This document shows, one piece after another, positions 22,481 to 36,479 of a stretch of DNA of 64,000 nt (the stretch's first letter is position 1; every line of letters starts with the position of its first letter). Made by a program: the position numbers and the translations under genes. Source of the DNA: Apostichopus japonicus (taxonomy: Eukaryota; Echinodermata; Holothuroidea; Aspidochirotida; Stichopodidae). Location of the stretch: the NCBI RefSeq assembly GCF_037975245.1, contig NC_092569.1, forward strand, positions 9,247,001-9,311,000. The letters run 5' to 3'. A model generated the notes under the pieces. The model was not told the origin of the DNA. It saw only the letters and a list, made by a program, of their open reading frames with translations, and did no database searches.

Positions 22481-24520
22481 AATCTTCATGTTGAGAAATT
22501 GTACACATAACAGAGACGTCAAAACATTTCATTAATTTACCACTGCTTTAAAATGCTTTTTTGTCTTGTGTATGATTTCATTTACTATTATGTGTTCAAT
22601 GCAAGGTCCATCAGTAACATTTTACTACCAAATGGTTTCCTAATAAAGAAGCCACTGACAAAAAAAAAATGCCATCAGATAGGATCTTCATTAATCTATC
22701 TTCTAAAAATATTCTTACTGCTTGCAATATGTTATCTCCATTGTCAAATTATATTAATAAGATATTTATGGTCAGTGCAAGAAAATCTTTAATTATTCTT
22801 TTGTTGCCTAGTTTATATTCAACAGATAGCTAAATGAAGGAAATTATTGTTGCATTGGTTAGATCAGAACAGATGTAATGGTATGGAACCTATATAAGGT
22901 ACTCTGATTAGCTGAAGGATTCTTATATAGCTTCTCTGGAGAAACTTCAAAGATTTTGCATGTGTCAATGGAAAGTAATTACCAGTCTTGCATTCATGTA
23001 TGATGAATATTTGAAGAAATTTAAATGGGATCGTAAATGAACACTTCCAGAGTTATAAAATTGTAAATGTCAGATGTACTTTTCTTGCCAAGCCCAATGA
23101 TGATGGAGATTATACTTCCAAAGTTCTCAGCAACTTATATGTAGGACTACTCCTATGGATTTTGCATTACTTCCACAAAAAGAAGCACTTAGAGGAAGCA
23201 TCCCTTAAAGCAGTTTTGTAGCCACTAGAGATTCAAATCAGACCTGACATAGTCATTACTGTATTTTTCAAATTTCATGTTTAGTAACTTCCACTTGCAA
23301 ACATGTATTTTCCACTCAGTCAAAGATGGAGGATAATACAAAATAAACATGAAATGTTATCATATTTCATGCAGTGCTGCTTTCATTTGTACCATACCAT
23401 TAATTAAATTTATGGACAAGTTCTACTATAGAGCAACACTACAGTTCTCACTCAGATACAGTGATCATTCATTGACAAACATAATTCTTACATTGGTAGA
23501 GGTTATCTATTGACATGTACTTCCTTTAAGTAATCATGTGTACATGTTAAAGTGGTATTGTGGTTTGCTAGCCATTTCTCATGTATTAGAAATGGAAGGG
23601 ATATGATTTTTCTGACTGTTTTAAGTCATCCTTCTTTCAATAGACATCATACAGTAAATACAACAAAAAACATCTCCTTATTATTTAGTCTTCTGTCCGT
23701 CTTAAATTTTGAGATGATGCACCAATCCCTAATGTGGAGTGGGTGTTTGTCATACAGCTCACATTCAAGTGGCTGAAATTGTTATTGGGCATTGAAACTA
23801 TCTAATATGGAGGAAGATAACCCCAAGTATAATTTTAAGTGGTTATAGTATTCAGTGTGTGTGTTTTTTTCTCTGTCTCCATTTTTCTTATTTCCACTTG
23901 TAACAGTCCATTGAAAACATAAACTACATATCTACTTTGCGAAAACGAATTGTACTTGCTGATGAGCAAGTGGTATGCTAAATGAGTGGTTCTAAGTAGG
24001 TGAAAGGATGTCTAAAGGGTGTTCTCATTGGGCTCCGTCTGAAGTTGGTGATCATACCCCCCCCCACTCCCACCCCTCCTTGTATGTCATAACATACTGC
24101 ATGTGGCACTTGATTGGTCTATTCATCATTTGACTGGATATCCACATATTGCTATGTAAATAACCCTTCCCACCCACCCATACACTTACTTGAAAGAAGG
24201 TGATCCTGTACAGTTCAGCTTCACATGTTATCTATCATGTAAATGCATGTGGTTCATGCCCCTCCACCTTCCCCTCCCCACATACAACCAGAATAACATC
24301 TACTTCCACAGTAAGTTTTAAGAGAAGGCTTACATTTGTGTAGCCTCCATTTTGTGTGATATTGTCGTTCGGGGAAAGGGAACTCTAACCCATGTAACTC
24401 ATCCTCCTATGTTAACATACACTTTAAGAAAAACAGAATGCAAAAATGCATTGCGGTTTTGATGATGCAACATGATCAGTTTTCTTCATAAATCTGACGT
24501 AATGTATAGTGATGGTGTAC
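22481..24520. other. Non-coding stretch without recognised features
   Basis: AT-rich, with C-rich runs near 24056-24080 and 24260-24285. No coding or mobile-element signature is recognised. Confidence 0.4.
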
Positions 24521-24529
24521 TTGTTTACA

Positions 24530-25030
24530 AGGGTTTCACGATTTGACCCTAAATGACCTTTGACCTGGACCAAAAACAATAGGCTTCTTGTACTTAATGT
24601 GTCACTTCTACACACTGAGTATGCAGTTGATCTGACCTTCCCTTCTTGTGATATCATGTTTACAAGTTTTCCCAAGTTAACCCCCGGTGACCCAAATGAC
24701 CTTCACCTTCATCAAATACAATAGGCTTCTTGTACTTAATGTGGTACTTCTACACAACAAATATGAAATTGGTCTGACCATCCCTTCTTAAGATATCGTG
24801 TTTACAAGGTATTCACAATTTGACCCTGGTGACCCAAAATGACCATTGCCTCCACTCCAAAAACAATAGGCTTCTTATACATTATGTGGTACTTCTAGGC
24901 ACTAAATATGAAATTGGTGTGACATTCCCTTCTTGAGATATTGTGTTTACAATCAGCTGGGAGTTTACAAACGCACTCACACATACACACATTCGCGATC
25001 ATGAATGCAAAGGTTACGATTATCATCGAA
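24530..25030 (-). repeat. Tandem repeat, about 143-bp monomer, three copies
   Basis: AATAGGCTTCTT recurs at 24578, 24720 and 24865 (steps of 142 and 145 bp). Each monomer carries AAATGACCTTTGACC-like words, a stretch GTGTCACTTCTACACA-like, and GATATC.TGTTTACAA. The right end passes into a CACACA-rich tail (24970-24995). It is related in inverse orientation to 29100-29470. Confidence 0.85.
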
Positions 25031-25259
25031 ACCAAAAATGGTGAAACTTATATGTCATATCTTCGGGGATCTGTGACAATATTGATTGCCGCATTTTGTT
25101 TTAAAAATGACACCAATTTTAACTTGCAAAGTTGTAACGTCACAATTACGTATGTAAGTAATCAAAAGACTCTCGGTTTGGATATGTGTTCGGCATTAAA
25201 ATCACCCACCGATCTTTCAATATGCAGCTCTCAAACTTTTAGGTGGACACATTGAGTTT

Positions 25260-26400
25260 AACCCATAGTTAAAAAAGCCTACGCCTTTCCAAAAATGAGA
25301 TTAAGCAAGAGTATTAGTAATATAAAGTAGCGTTGTATTTTAGAATAGCTCGATTTGGCAATGTCACAAGAAGCGGGATTACTTGAGGTGGAACTATTTG
25401 GTCCAACTGAACAGTCTTTCCCAGCTGGGGAACTTAGCTAGCCCGCTTGAGACCCACTTATACAAATTAATTGAACACCAACTGTAAACACATCCTGATG
25501 ATATTTTGCTATATATATAGTGAGTTGAATTTTACGTCACTTCCCGGCAAAACTTTACTCAGATGGGTACTTGAATGCTACGCTGATCCTATGCTGAAGA
25601 TTAGCCAGAATATTATAGAATTTGGAATAAGTCACGATTCACTGTGGCTAACTCAAAATGCACCCGCACGGCCAAAATGACACTTTCTTGTGGAATATTG
25701 GTCTAGTAATAGCGTTCAAGTATGTACAGAAATATTCAAAACATGGATTGAGCTAACAAGAGTTATTACGTATGTTATTATAATATCATGGTTCGTGCAT
25801 CAACGGAATATATAAATGTATTTAATATTTCTTAATATATTCATTCATTATCCACCCATATTTGAGAACCGCAAAAGAACAAACACATAAACTTTCATTA
25901 GACCAATAAACAGAGAGTACGCAAACAAAGAAAAGGTGTAACAAATATTGTCGAACACATCACCAATTAAAATATGTCCCGCAAAATTTTAAAACTGAAT
26001 CACACGAATTGTCACAAATATTTCATTTATTTTCAGTAAGGTTGAGCATCCCACAGGATAAATCCAAAGTATGAAATATCATCGGTATACCAAATTTTGG
26101 CAAACTGGAAATCAAATTTACTCCGAAATTAAATTGGAAGCTTTATAAATCATCCAAATCCCCTCCCCCTACAATGGGCATGGTATTCTCTGACATTTCA
26201 TCGTAATTATTATTGATATAGCTTTGAGACGTCATGCCGTTATTAATCTGCTGACCGACTCATTCCTTTATTTGTGCTTGTATTTGAAACGGCTGTTCAT
26301 TCAAGGTTAGTCAAAACAAACACTGTTCCTCATAGAATTATATTTAGCGAGAAGGGCAATGTGAGATACAGAAAAAGTGAAGGCATTATCAGCAGAGCAG
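25260..26400. other. Non-coding stretch without recognised features
   Basis: No coding exon, element end or RNA gene is recognised. Confidence 0.4.
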
Positions 26401-26496
26401 TATATATAACCTCCGTGTACACAACAGTGGCGTAGCTAGGATTTTTCGAGTGGGGGGGCCATGGGGGGCTGTTCTTTCTAGTGGGGGGGCCGGAGG

Positions 26497-26600
26497 TTAC
26501 TATCTAAGCGGAGCGCCACCATGGTTGGCGCGGAGCGTACAGAGAAAATTTGAGATTTCAGCACCCCCCCAGATCGCAGGAGATGGCACCTGTGAGGCAA
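26497..26600 (+). repeat. Shared hairpin module (copy 5)
   Basis: TACTATCTAAGCGGAGCGCC, then ACCATGGTTGGCGCGGAGCG, then TACAGAGAAAATTT. Block 2 reads CCCCCCCAGATCGCAGGAG followed by ATGGCACC. The loop is two bases shorter than in copy 4. Confidence 0.8.
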
Positions 26601-26931
26601 AATAGCAACCAAAAAGATGTGCAACTTTGGTGACAGAAATGCAAAAAAAGTTTTTTCTCTTTCATGCTGACTGGCCTTGCCAACTCAACCAGACTTTTCA
26701 CTTGAGGGAATTTGGCATCATTTGAAGGAATTTCAGAATTCCCAATATTTTATATCTCTACCAGTAGTGGAAAATCCTGTTTCGACAGTTTCGTTGCCAT
26801 AAAAAAGTTGTTTTGTGGAATATTCAATGACATATATTCATTTGACTCGAGGCAATATATGAATACCTGCAGGGGGGCGGCGATCTGTTTCAAATATTGG
26901 GGGGGGGGACATCTGCTTGGATGCAGGCGAA

Positions 26932-27038
26932 TTACTGTCAAAGCGGAGCGCCACCATTGGTTGGCGCGCAGCGTACAAGAAAATTTCTGGTTTTGATAGC
27001 CCCCCAGATGACCGGAAATGGCACTTCTCGGGCTTGAA
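26932..27038 (+). repeat. Shared hairpin module (copy 6)
   Basis: AAGCGGAGCGCCACCATTGG, then TTGGCGCGCAGCGTACAAG, with block 2 CCCCCCAGATGACCGGAAAT followed by GGCACTTCTCGGGC. Confidence 0.8.
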
Positions 27039-27826
27039 AATGACCAACCAGATGTACACTTTTGCCTGAGAACCAAGTTTTTCCTAATAGTTTTTTTTTT
27101 CATTCATAACCTTTTGTCAAGATTGTCACCAGTCACACATCATGTTCGACCTCATTGCATTTGTAGGTAATTCTACGTAACGCCCCACAATACCCGTCAG
27201 CCCCACTTTTCAAGGTTTTAAGCCCATTATTTGTTCAGAATTTGAATAATAAATTCACTTCAAAACATACCCATAATGTTGCACTAAATTTCATCTATGG
27301 ACAACCAATATAGAAAACCCCCCTTAACCACTAACAGACCGGTCAAAATTGTACGAGTATAGAGGGAAGTATACTATGATGAAGAATGTTGGTCAAGGAA
27401 TTTTCGAAATTTCAGACACAGTTAAATTATTAGTGTACAAATATTAAAACCTCTTATAACGGCTACTATAAAACTTCGATATCATAGAAAATACCAAAAA
27501 AATATGCTCGAGGGGGAGGGCGGTCTCCACCCCTTCACCCCCCCTCCCTTGGCTACGCACCTGCGGTTAGAAATCTTGTAGGAAACAGGTCAAATGGAAA
27601 CCCAGTGAACCCATATCGATGTGGATCCTATGTATGATTGTACGTACTTACACTCATTCACAAGATGCAAACCAAATTTCATTACGGATGCGGTCCGTCT
27701 AGCTATTCATTTCGAGAAAAAAAAGTAAAAACTACTTTCGGTCATATATAGTAACAAATTGTGACACGGTTAGACACGCGCTTTGCGAGGAATTTGCCAA
27801 GGGAGGGGCAAAGCTTGTACCCAGAC

Positions 27827-27925
27827 TTTCTAAGCGTAGCGCCACCATAAGTTGGCGCGAAGCGCAAAAGAAAATTTTGGCCGAAAATGTCTCCCAGATC
27901 GCTGGAAATGGCACTTCCCAGGCCT
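27827..27925 (+). repeat. Shared hairpin module (copy 7)
   Basis: TTTCTAAGCGTAGCGCCACC, then ATAAGTTGGCGCGAAGCGC, with block 2 CCCAGATCGCTGGAAATGGC followed by ACTTCCCAGGCC. Confidence 0.8.
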
Positions 27926-29039
27926 TGTAAGTTGCATCTAAGCATTTTCTATTTTGAAATTACTAGCGATATCATAAAAAAATACAAAACATATGCTTAA
28001 AAAAAAAACTATGCCACCAAATATTGGGGGGGGGGATATAAGATACTATATCCCCCCACCTAAAATATTGGGGGGACATGTCCCCCCCGTCCCCCCCCCC
28101 CCCCATGATCGCCGCCCATGAATACCTGATACCTCGGCTCAGTACAAATGGAGCCAATCTTTTGATAGATTGTTGCGCTAGGTGGAAGCACTGAACATAT
28201 TTTCAGCAGATATCGCTATCACGCAGCACAACAAGGTTCGTGGTGTATGGTCGCAATCGTCGCATCGACCATTGCCATGCCATGCCATTCTGTGTGACCA
28301 TTCTCATGATTACTACAGATATTGTATTATTCTTATTCTGCCAGATGCAGACGAGAAAATTCTGTAACTCTATTTCCCAAATTATTGAACAAAAAATATT
28401 AGCGAATCGCACTGATGAGTGTTTTTTTTTTTACCCCATTCCCAGTGGGGGGGGGCAGTGGGGGGCAGCCGATTTCATGGGGGGGGCTCGCCCCCCCCCC
28501 CCCCCCCCCCAGGCCCCCCCCCCCCCCCCCCCCCCCCCCCCGTAGCTACGCCACTGGTACACAACCGTATCTCGATTCGGTTGTGGATATTTATATACAA
28601 CTTTCATTCGGGTTTCAATAATTTTATAGCAAATATTTGGTAATACACTCCAGTACATTGCCGTACAGAATACAGATAGAGTTCCACTAACGTTAAATGA
28701 ATGCTCCGCCTGACTCTGGATGTGTCTTCTCCGTAAATTAAGTTCTATGTTGCAAACATACGCGGCATCTATGTCCATGTCTGCACACTGTGATTGGCGG
28801 AAAGTTATTGAAAGTTCACGAACAATTGTCAATCTTAAATAGTACTTCTGTCCCTGTGATCAATCGAGATGATGCCATGGATAAGTAATTGATATAAACT
28901 ATGACGTAATGTATATTGTTATTTCTATGAGCATGCTGCTTTACTTATTCAGGTGATGGGCCCAATGATACATAATCGTATTAATTTTCCCATATATTTG
29001 AAGAATTTTGACAAAAGAATTGGTTTTGATGAAATCATA

Positions 29040-29480
29040 ATCCTTTACGTTCATGATGGCTTGGGTGGGTGCGTGTGTGCATGTGTGATTTGGCACCTAG
29101 CTTGTAAACACGATATCTCAAGAATCTCATATTTGGTATGTATGTGTACCACATTAAGAACAAGAATGCTATTGTTGTTGGTGGAGGTCCAAGGTCATTT
29201 GAGGTCAACAGGGTTAAATAGTAAAAACCTTTTTAAACATGATATCTCAAGTAGAGAAGCTTGGATAGATCTGAAATTAGGTATGTTCGTGTTCCACATT
29301 GAGTACTAAGGACCATATTGGTTGTGGTAGAGATCAAAGGTCATTTTGGGTCAACAGGATCAAATTGTGACAAGGTTATAAGCTGGATATCTCAAGATTA
29401 GGAACTTAAGCTTGGGGAGATCTTATATTTAGTATGCTCATGTATCACAGTGAGTACAAGTAGGCTATCAGTAGTCATTT
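29040..29480 (+). repeat. Tandem repeat, 129-155-bp monomers
   Basis: GATATCTCAAG recurs at 29112, 29241 and 29396. Monomers include ATCAAAGGTCATTTTGGGTC-type words, so AGGTCA half-sites are regularly placed. A GTGTGTG-type head precedes the array at 29065-29090. Inverse relatives lie at 24530-24985, and single diverged units near 20535-20660, 49705-49870 and 51540-51720. Confidence 0.85.
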
Positions 29481-30689
29481 TATGTCACAGCTGTCATTGT
29501 GAATATGCAATATGTCACAAGGAGTACTCCTGGCTTCTTGCTGTATTACTTAAAGCAAGTACGCCAGTATGTCCCATTCATACAAAATTTACTCATAGTA
29601 CTTTATCCACACCACAATGCATTTTGGCATTCTGGTTTATACATATATATACTGTTTTTATGAATATAGCTTACTTTCATTTACATTGTATGCATGTATC
29701 TGTTTTCCTTATTGCACAGCTGTCTTTAGGATTTTGCAACCAATATACCAGGATCTGACTTCTTGAAGTGACTTCTGCTGGAGACATATATGTGCTGTTG
29801 TGCTATTCACTGTCGCCAAAATCATGACAGTGAGTTTAAAAAGCAGCCAAGATGAAGTGATTTGGGTCAATTACAGTCGGTTAACTTCACACAACATTAT
29901 CGTTGTGTTTCAGTAGGAGAATGACTGATTCACATTTTGTTCTTAATAATGCATGTTACAGCAATGTTCCAATATTGTTTGATAGCATGTTAGCTTGACT
30001 GAATGAAGTGTTGGACATTAACATAGGACAAGATATTCATCTCTGCAACATATATATGTTACATTAAGTTTTCAACCACAGTAAATTATATCATAGTTCA
30101 GCAGACCAGGAACAGTACTCTTTCAACTGTTTGTAATAAGCACATTTATATACAAAGCTAGTTGAAGTGACAGTATTTACAGCTGTTGTAAATGAACTCA
30201 AGTGGTGATTGGTTATGGGTTACTCTTTGCTAAGTTTATCAAAATGTACTAGATACTAGAAATCAGTTAATCATTGCATGGAAATGTTGTTCCACTCCTC
30301 TTTCATTGTACAGCTAAACACATTTATAAAAGCACTTGCATGTGTACGAGCATGTTCCATTGCTTACTTAAGTAATGTATTTAATCTTCCAAACTTTCTC
30401 TGCTGACCCGAACAACCTCATTGCATTTCACTGCATATTCTACATTCCTAATAATGTCACACTGACTGGAGCAGCTCATTTGAAATCCTCCCTTTAACCA
30501 TACTACCATGGTATAAAAGGGCTCATTTCATGAACAGTATTAGAGACTACATTAGTATCATGTCATACCCTCTGATCCACAAAAAAATGCCAGTCAAAAA
30601 TAACTAGTGTGATATAACATATCATTAAGCACATACATTTAATAGGTTGACATATTTTACACATTTTTGGTTCGTTGCTGAAGCAAAGG

Positions 30690-31660
30690 AACCCATGTAT
30701 TTAGGTTGGCGTGTGCGTGTGTGTTAGACGCTTTAGCTTGTATGCATGATAACTCAACAAGGGAATGACCGATCATTACCATACTTGGTGGCCCATAGTG
30801 ACTAGATGAAACCTATTGATGTTGGTGCCTAATCATAAATATTAATGAGGTCACAGGGTCAAACGTGAAAAACTCCAAATTGCAATAACTTGACTACTAT
30901 TAGTCGGAATTTCGTCAAACTTGGTATGATGATATTGGAAGATAGTCTTCACACACTGATGTTTTATGCAATTGATATCATGCATATTTATGAGGTGGCG
31001 GCTTAGCAATATTTTGGTATGAAAAGTTTGTATGCAAGATTACTCAACAAGGGAATGACCGATCATTACCATACTTAGTGGGTGGGGACGTGGCCCATAG
31101 TGAGTAGATGAACCCATATTTTTTGGGCTAATCTCATGAATAATAATGAGGTCACAGGGTCAAACGTAAAAAGCTTCAAATGCTAATAACTCCACAACCA
31201 AAAGTCAAAATTTATTTAAACTTGGTAATATGTTGATAAATAGCTGGTACATGGTGATCTATGTTTAAGTTGACATTATGCATATTTATTAGGGGTGGAG
31301 CTTAAGTTTATTTTCACTAAAATAGATTGTAAACACCGTAACTGAACAATGACAAGTTGGACTGAGGTCATACTTGGTACATATATGCGCCATAGTGAGT
31401 AGAAGAGCTCTAGTGATTTTGTTGCTCATCTCAAGAATATTACTAAGGTCACGGTCAATTGTAAACATTTTCAGAATGAATCATACTTTGTGTGAAGGTG
31501 TTGGTAGATAGTGGGTGCATGATATTGTATGTTCAATGTGATATTATGCACATTTATTAGGGGGCAGGGCTTGAGTTGATTTTTGCTAAAAGTAGCTTGT
31601 AAACATGGTAACTTAACATATTTAGTAGGTAAGTCCACAGTCAGTGAAAGAACCTTGCTG
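30690..31660 (+). repeat. Tandem repeat, about 270-300-bp monomers, four units
   Basis: The word CTCAACAAGGGAATGACCGA at 30752 recurs at 31042, with diverged equivalents near 31340 and 31610. Each unit also holds GAGGTCACAGGGTCAAACGT and ATGCATATTTATGAGG-like words. The GTGTGCGTGTGTG head at 30712 resembles the start of the 29040 array, suggesting one superfamily. Confidence 0.85.
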
Positions 31661-34149
31661 ATCAATTTAATCAACAATGACGAAAGCTTGGAATTATAAT
31701 CTCAATTGGCAAGGAACGACAATAAGCCAACTGGCTTTCTGGTTTATTTTGCTACAGTGTTGTGAAAATTCCTCAGCATTGAATAAGCTTTTCCATTTTC
31801 AATTGCAATATTTCTGTTTGGGTTGCATATATAGATGTGGCCATTTGCTAGAATGGAGTCTGCGGCCCATCTTCACCTGAATGTCCTGGTTAAGTATGAC
31901 TCCAAGGTGCTATTTGTGACTATACATACATCTAATCAGTATAGTGTTGGGAGTTAACATCTACTAAGTTGATATCACATGAGTATCACATTAGGTTTAT
32001 TTCAAGAAATAGATTCAAAGCTTACTATAGAGAGGTTTCTACTTCCTACATAAACACAACATATGTAAGGTTACCATGAATCATTCGATATCATAATGAT
32101 GCAATAAGACAATCACCTTTTTTATGTATTCCTTATAAGAATCTGTTAAACTTTCATCAATACTTGTTTTCTGTTTCTTCTTTCTGTGTGAGTCTTGTGT
32201 TAAGAAAATGTAACTCTGAAGCAAAGCAGAGCATATGAAAATTGACTTGAAGTACCAATCCGGCAATACATCAGATGACCTTTAAAGAATGGACTTCACC
32301 TAGTGTCTGGTACCACAAAAAAAAAATCAGAAACAATTATGTGGCTCACAGATATCTTGCAATGTATGGTAATAAATCAGCCCCAATAGAAGGAGATTTT
32401 GGCATCAAGCACTTTACTTGTGTAGTTCTTGTGATAACCAATACATGTCTAATATGGTATTCTATTTGATTCTGTGAAGTAAGCCTATGAGGTATGGGCT
32501 CTCTACACTATGGATGCCAATGTGTTCACCATTTCTGATCTTTATTAACTCAGTAGTGAGAATATTGTACCCTATAGCAAAATCATGTGGCTGCTTCGAT
32601 ACAAGTCTTGCCATTCCTAAGAACACTATTTCTTATGTTGCATTGATCCCAAATATGGTAGATTTTCAAATATGGTCACCTAGCTAGAAAAAAAATAATG
32701 AACAATATGGCACATGAAGGTTATATCAAAGACTTGAATCAACAGGAATACTGAAAGGATCGATATATTACTGTTGAAGAAATCGACTCAAAACTTCGAT
32801 TTACAACAATTAAATTGGAAGATGTTGGTTTACTAACTTAAATGGTAGCCTAACTGTCGTCACTACACTGCGGGTTTATCAAATGAAGTATCATAGTATC
32901 AAGTCACATTTGGCAGGGACTTGCTACCTCAATGATTAACTTGTTACCGACCTAAGCACTGTACGTTACTTAGGGAAAAGTTTCTGTCATGGTTCCTATC
33001 ATGTTCATTCCATCGTTTCTGATATGATAGTTAAATACCCCCGGAAAATTCTTCAGCACCCAAACTGTATGTGGTGGCCCATGGTTGCATCGAAAAAGGT
33101 CGGAAATGAACATGGAATAGTTTTGTCAGTATTGACAAATATGGTATTGACCTGAAAATGTTCAGTGTAAGTTGCCTGACCATAGCTGGAATGAGTAGTA
33201 ACAAGAACACATATATATCGCAAGAATGGTACTCAACCACAACCCATCTGTGCAGGCAAATATACCCAGTACCATGATGTCATATCTTCATTCTTTTTTG
33301 TTTTATTTTTTAAGGGGGGAGGGGGGCATAGAACTGCAAATGCATGAAACATCTTCCTTGTTCTTGGAGCAATCGTGAGTGAAGGTTCGAAAAGCGATGC
33401 TAGATCAGTGAATGTAAAAGGGGGGATGGTTGGTGGGGACTTTTGGGCATCTTCCTTATAATCGATAGGTTTTGGTTTCCTCAATAAAATACTTGATGGG
33501 TGAGTGGCCAATAATCAGTATAGTGCCCTATTGACTTTGATGCAAATATATTAGATATATGAGGTTAATCTGCTTAAAATCGTCATAATAGCAAGTGCAT
33601 GCAAGTGTACGTGGTAACCATTTGTCAGAATTCTTAATAAAAAAGTATTATTGATAATGTATATATACTGAAATGTAGTTGTATGTATTTAGCAATTTGA
33701 CATCATGCATGATGATGCACTTATGATTGACCTTGTGACTATTATATTAAATAAATTGAATGCGGGCGAATGTTGCAAGTGGGAGGGCAATTCTCCCCGA
33801 TAGCTTCCAAAGCAAAGCAATATTTTGCATATTTTCTTTAGATGACATTACTGCTGAATGAGTGTTTCTCATCCAATAATATTATTTAAAAAATTTAAAG
33901 AATTGGAATTCAATTTAAATACATGTGTTTTCCCTACTGCGGGAAAAAAAAATAAACCGAAATCACAAATTGCTCACTAACTGACAATCACTTCTAATAT
34001 AGAAAAAACCCGGTTACACTGGCCTGCAGTCAACCCTAGCTTAGGGTTGAAGCCTATGCGCAGATGGTCAATCAATTTAGATCAGTGAGACCTTCAAAAT
34101 GCAAGTGGATTTCGCAATGTCAAATGTAAATTGTCAATACTTTAGAGTT
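31661..34149. other. Non-coding stretch without recognised features
   Basis: Several short frames have no protein family signature and no supporting splice sites. A short G tract is at 33315-33328. Confidence 0.4.
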
Positions 34150-34336
34150 GACATCCCAGTCGCTTTCTGTAATATCCGACTATCAAAAGTCTCCCTGAAT
34201 GGCTTGTAAAGGTCCACGATAGTTATCGTGAAATTCATAACATGTGTGATGAAGTTATAACACAGCACGATAACTATCGTGGATCACCATTAGCAAGAAC
34301 CACGTTAGTTATCGTGACGACAAGGAGAATCGGGTG
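34150..34336 (-). repeat. Hairpin-rich dispersed repeat (copy 2)
   Basis: Inverse copy of 15553-15740 with the same three CACGATA-type near-palindromes. It directly abuts the Penelope-like coding fragment, whose reading frame runs on into it for about 20 codons (HPILLVVTITNVVLANGDPR) before a stop. Confidence 0.85.
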
Positions 34337-35100
<764 letters not shown>

Positions 35101-35205
35101 CAACTAAGTTGTGACAACTAAGAGACTGCTCAATAAAAATTCAAGGAATGATCATTATAATACGTTTAAAGAACCTCACATAATGACTTGGAATTGTTTT
35201 ATTCA

Positions 35206-35876
35206 TTATATGGCACAACATTTACTAATGTAAAAGGAGTAAAAGCTGCATTTAAAGTTACCAAATAATGTTACTGCTTGCGCCGCGATAAAGCATTCCG
35301 TCGGAGTCCTGTCAACTTTGATTCGTGTGGTACTGCAGGATATTGTACTAACCAATGCGATGAATATGATGCAATTCGTCACAAAAGCGTTGAATGCACA
35401 AATTTGTCTGTCAAAAGTTGTGCAAGTTGTCAGAAGGTTGGCGCTAAAGGTGAGGTATGCATAAGCTTCTTTTATTTGTACAGATAGCGTGATGGATTGC
35501 TGCAGGGTGTCAGTGCCTTTATTGCCATGTTTATTTTTATATTTTTTGCCTTGCTTAGGGTCAAAGATCAATTGGAGGTAACACAATGTAACAGAAGACT
35601 TTACGGGAATTTCGTAAGTACCAACAGAGACAATATAGTCGAATACCTCAGCCCATGTAGTATACCATACTCTAAACTTAAATATCTTACAAATTGATAA
35701 CAAAAATGCTAAAATGCTTTTTGGGTTACTCCGTGACAATATGATGGATTGTTTTGATAAGATATGTATTATTCAGTAAGGAAATTAAAATAAACACTGA
35801 GCATTTAATTTAGCACATATGTAAACGTTGTCGTATTTGCTTTTCGGTACCACTGGGGGCTATTCGGTACCACTTG

Positions 35877-35878
<2 letters not shown>
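35206..35878. other. Region with overlapping open frames on both strands, identity unclear
   Basis: A 177-codon - strand frame (35206-35739) has no recognisable domain. On the + strand, 35278-35457 encodes a Cys-rich segment (VNFDSCGTAGYCTNQCDEYD, CASCQKVGAK) ending at a fair donor gtgagg. 35570-35622 looks like a small exon between gcttag and gtaagt. The two + segments do not join in a common open frame, so I do not call a gene. Confidence 0.25.

Positions 35879-35932
<54 letters not shown>
35879..35932. repeat. (TA)n microsatellite
   Basis: A TA run of about 54 bp. Confidence 0.95.
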
Positions 35933-35935
<3 letters not shown>

Positions 35936-36479
35936 CTCCCAGAAAAAAATTAACCTCATTTTACAGCGGTAAACTATGGTTCATTAGGGTAAAACTAAGG
36001 TAATATCATAGTACACATAGGGAAACTTTGACATAAAACCATGGTGAAGATGAACTATAAAGTAATAAAAACCTTGGTAAAATTGAGGTATGGTACGATG
36101 GTAAAACTGTGGTTAACCGCCACAAAATGGCCCAGTCAAATGCTGGTATGGTACCACAGTTTACCATGGAATAAGGGTGTTATTTTGCCATAGTTAGTGT
36201 AAAGTAAACTTTTCCTAGCCTACACTTCATCTTCGGTACAATAATCTTGAGGCAAGGGGTTCCGTAAATTTACCCCCCATGAACCCCCTATGGATGTCAG
36301 AGTTGTCCATAACCCCCCCCCCCCCCCAACTTTTCGTCATAATCATACGCATAACAATGCTTCGTAAAAGATCAAGTTCATAGTGTAATATTAAAAAAAA
36401 AACAGAGTTTCTACGTAGGTTCAATTTTTGTAAATCACTCAATTATATGGTATATCTGATTTTAGTTCAACAAAAAGTA

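Larger units (their letters stand above)
26870..28120. mobile_element. Nested hAT-like element, 1251 bp, exact 8-bp TSD (CATGGGCG family)
   Basis: The left end CAGGGGGGCGGCGATC and the right end GATCGCCGCCCATG are inverted matches. Exact target duplications AATACCTG lie at 26862-26869 and 28121-28128. It sits wholly inside the 26425-28556 element, so it inserted later. It holds hairpin module copies 6 and 7 and an element-end-like sequence at 27540-27565 (TTGGCTACGCACCTG), suggesting a composite origin. Confidence 0.88.
26425..28556. mobile_element. Non-autonomous hAT-like element, 2132 bp, exact 8-bp TSD, with nested element
   Basis: Terminal inverted repeats CAGTGGCGTAGCTA and TAGCTACGCCACTG are perfect over 14 bp. 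Exact target duplications GTACACAA lie at 26417-26424 and 28557-28564. G tracts follow the left end and long C tracts precede the right end. It carries hairpin module copy 5 (26497-26600) and is interrupted by the element at 26870-28120. Confidence 0.9.

Noticed and set aside
22058-22522. 154-codon Pro/Ser-rich open frame on the - strand
   Set aside because: It is the translation of the GGT/GAT minisatellite at 22130-22480. Both strands are open only because the repeat lacks stops.
28435-28555. Pro-rich frames with long proline runs
   Set aside because: They translate the C tracts at the right end of the 26425-28556 element.
35206-35739. 177-codon open frame on the - strand
   Set aside because: It has no recognisable domain and irregular composition. 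A competing Cys-rich + strand frame covers the same bases, and neither could be assembled into a gene.
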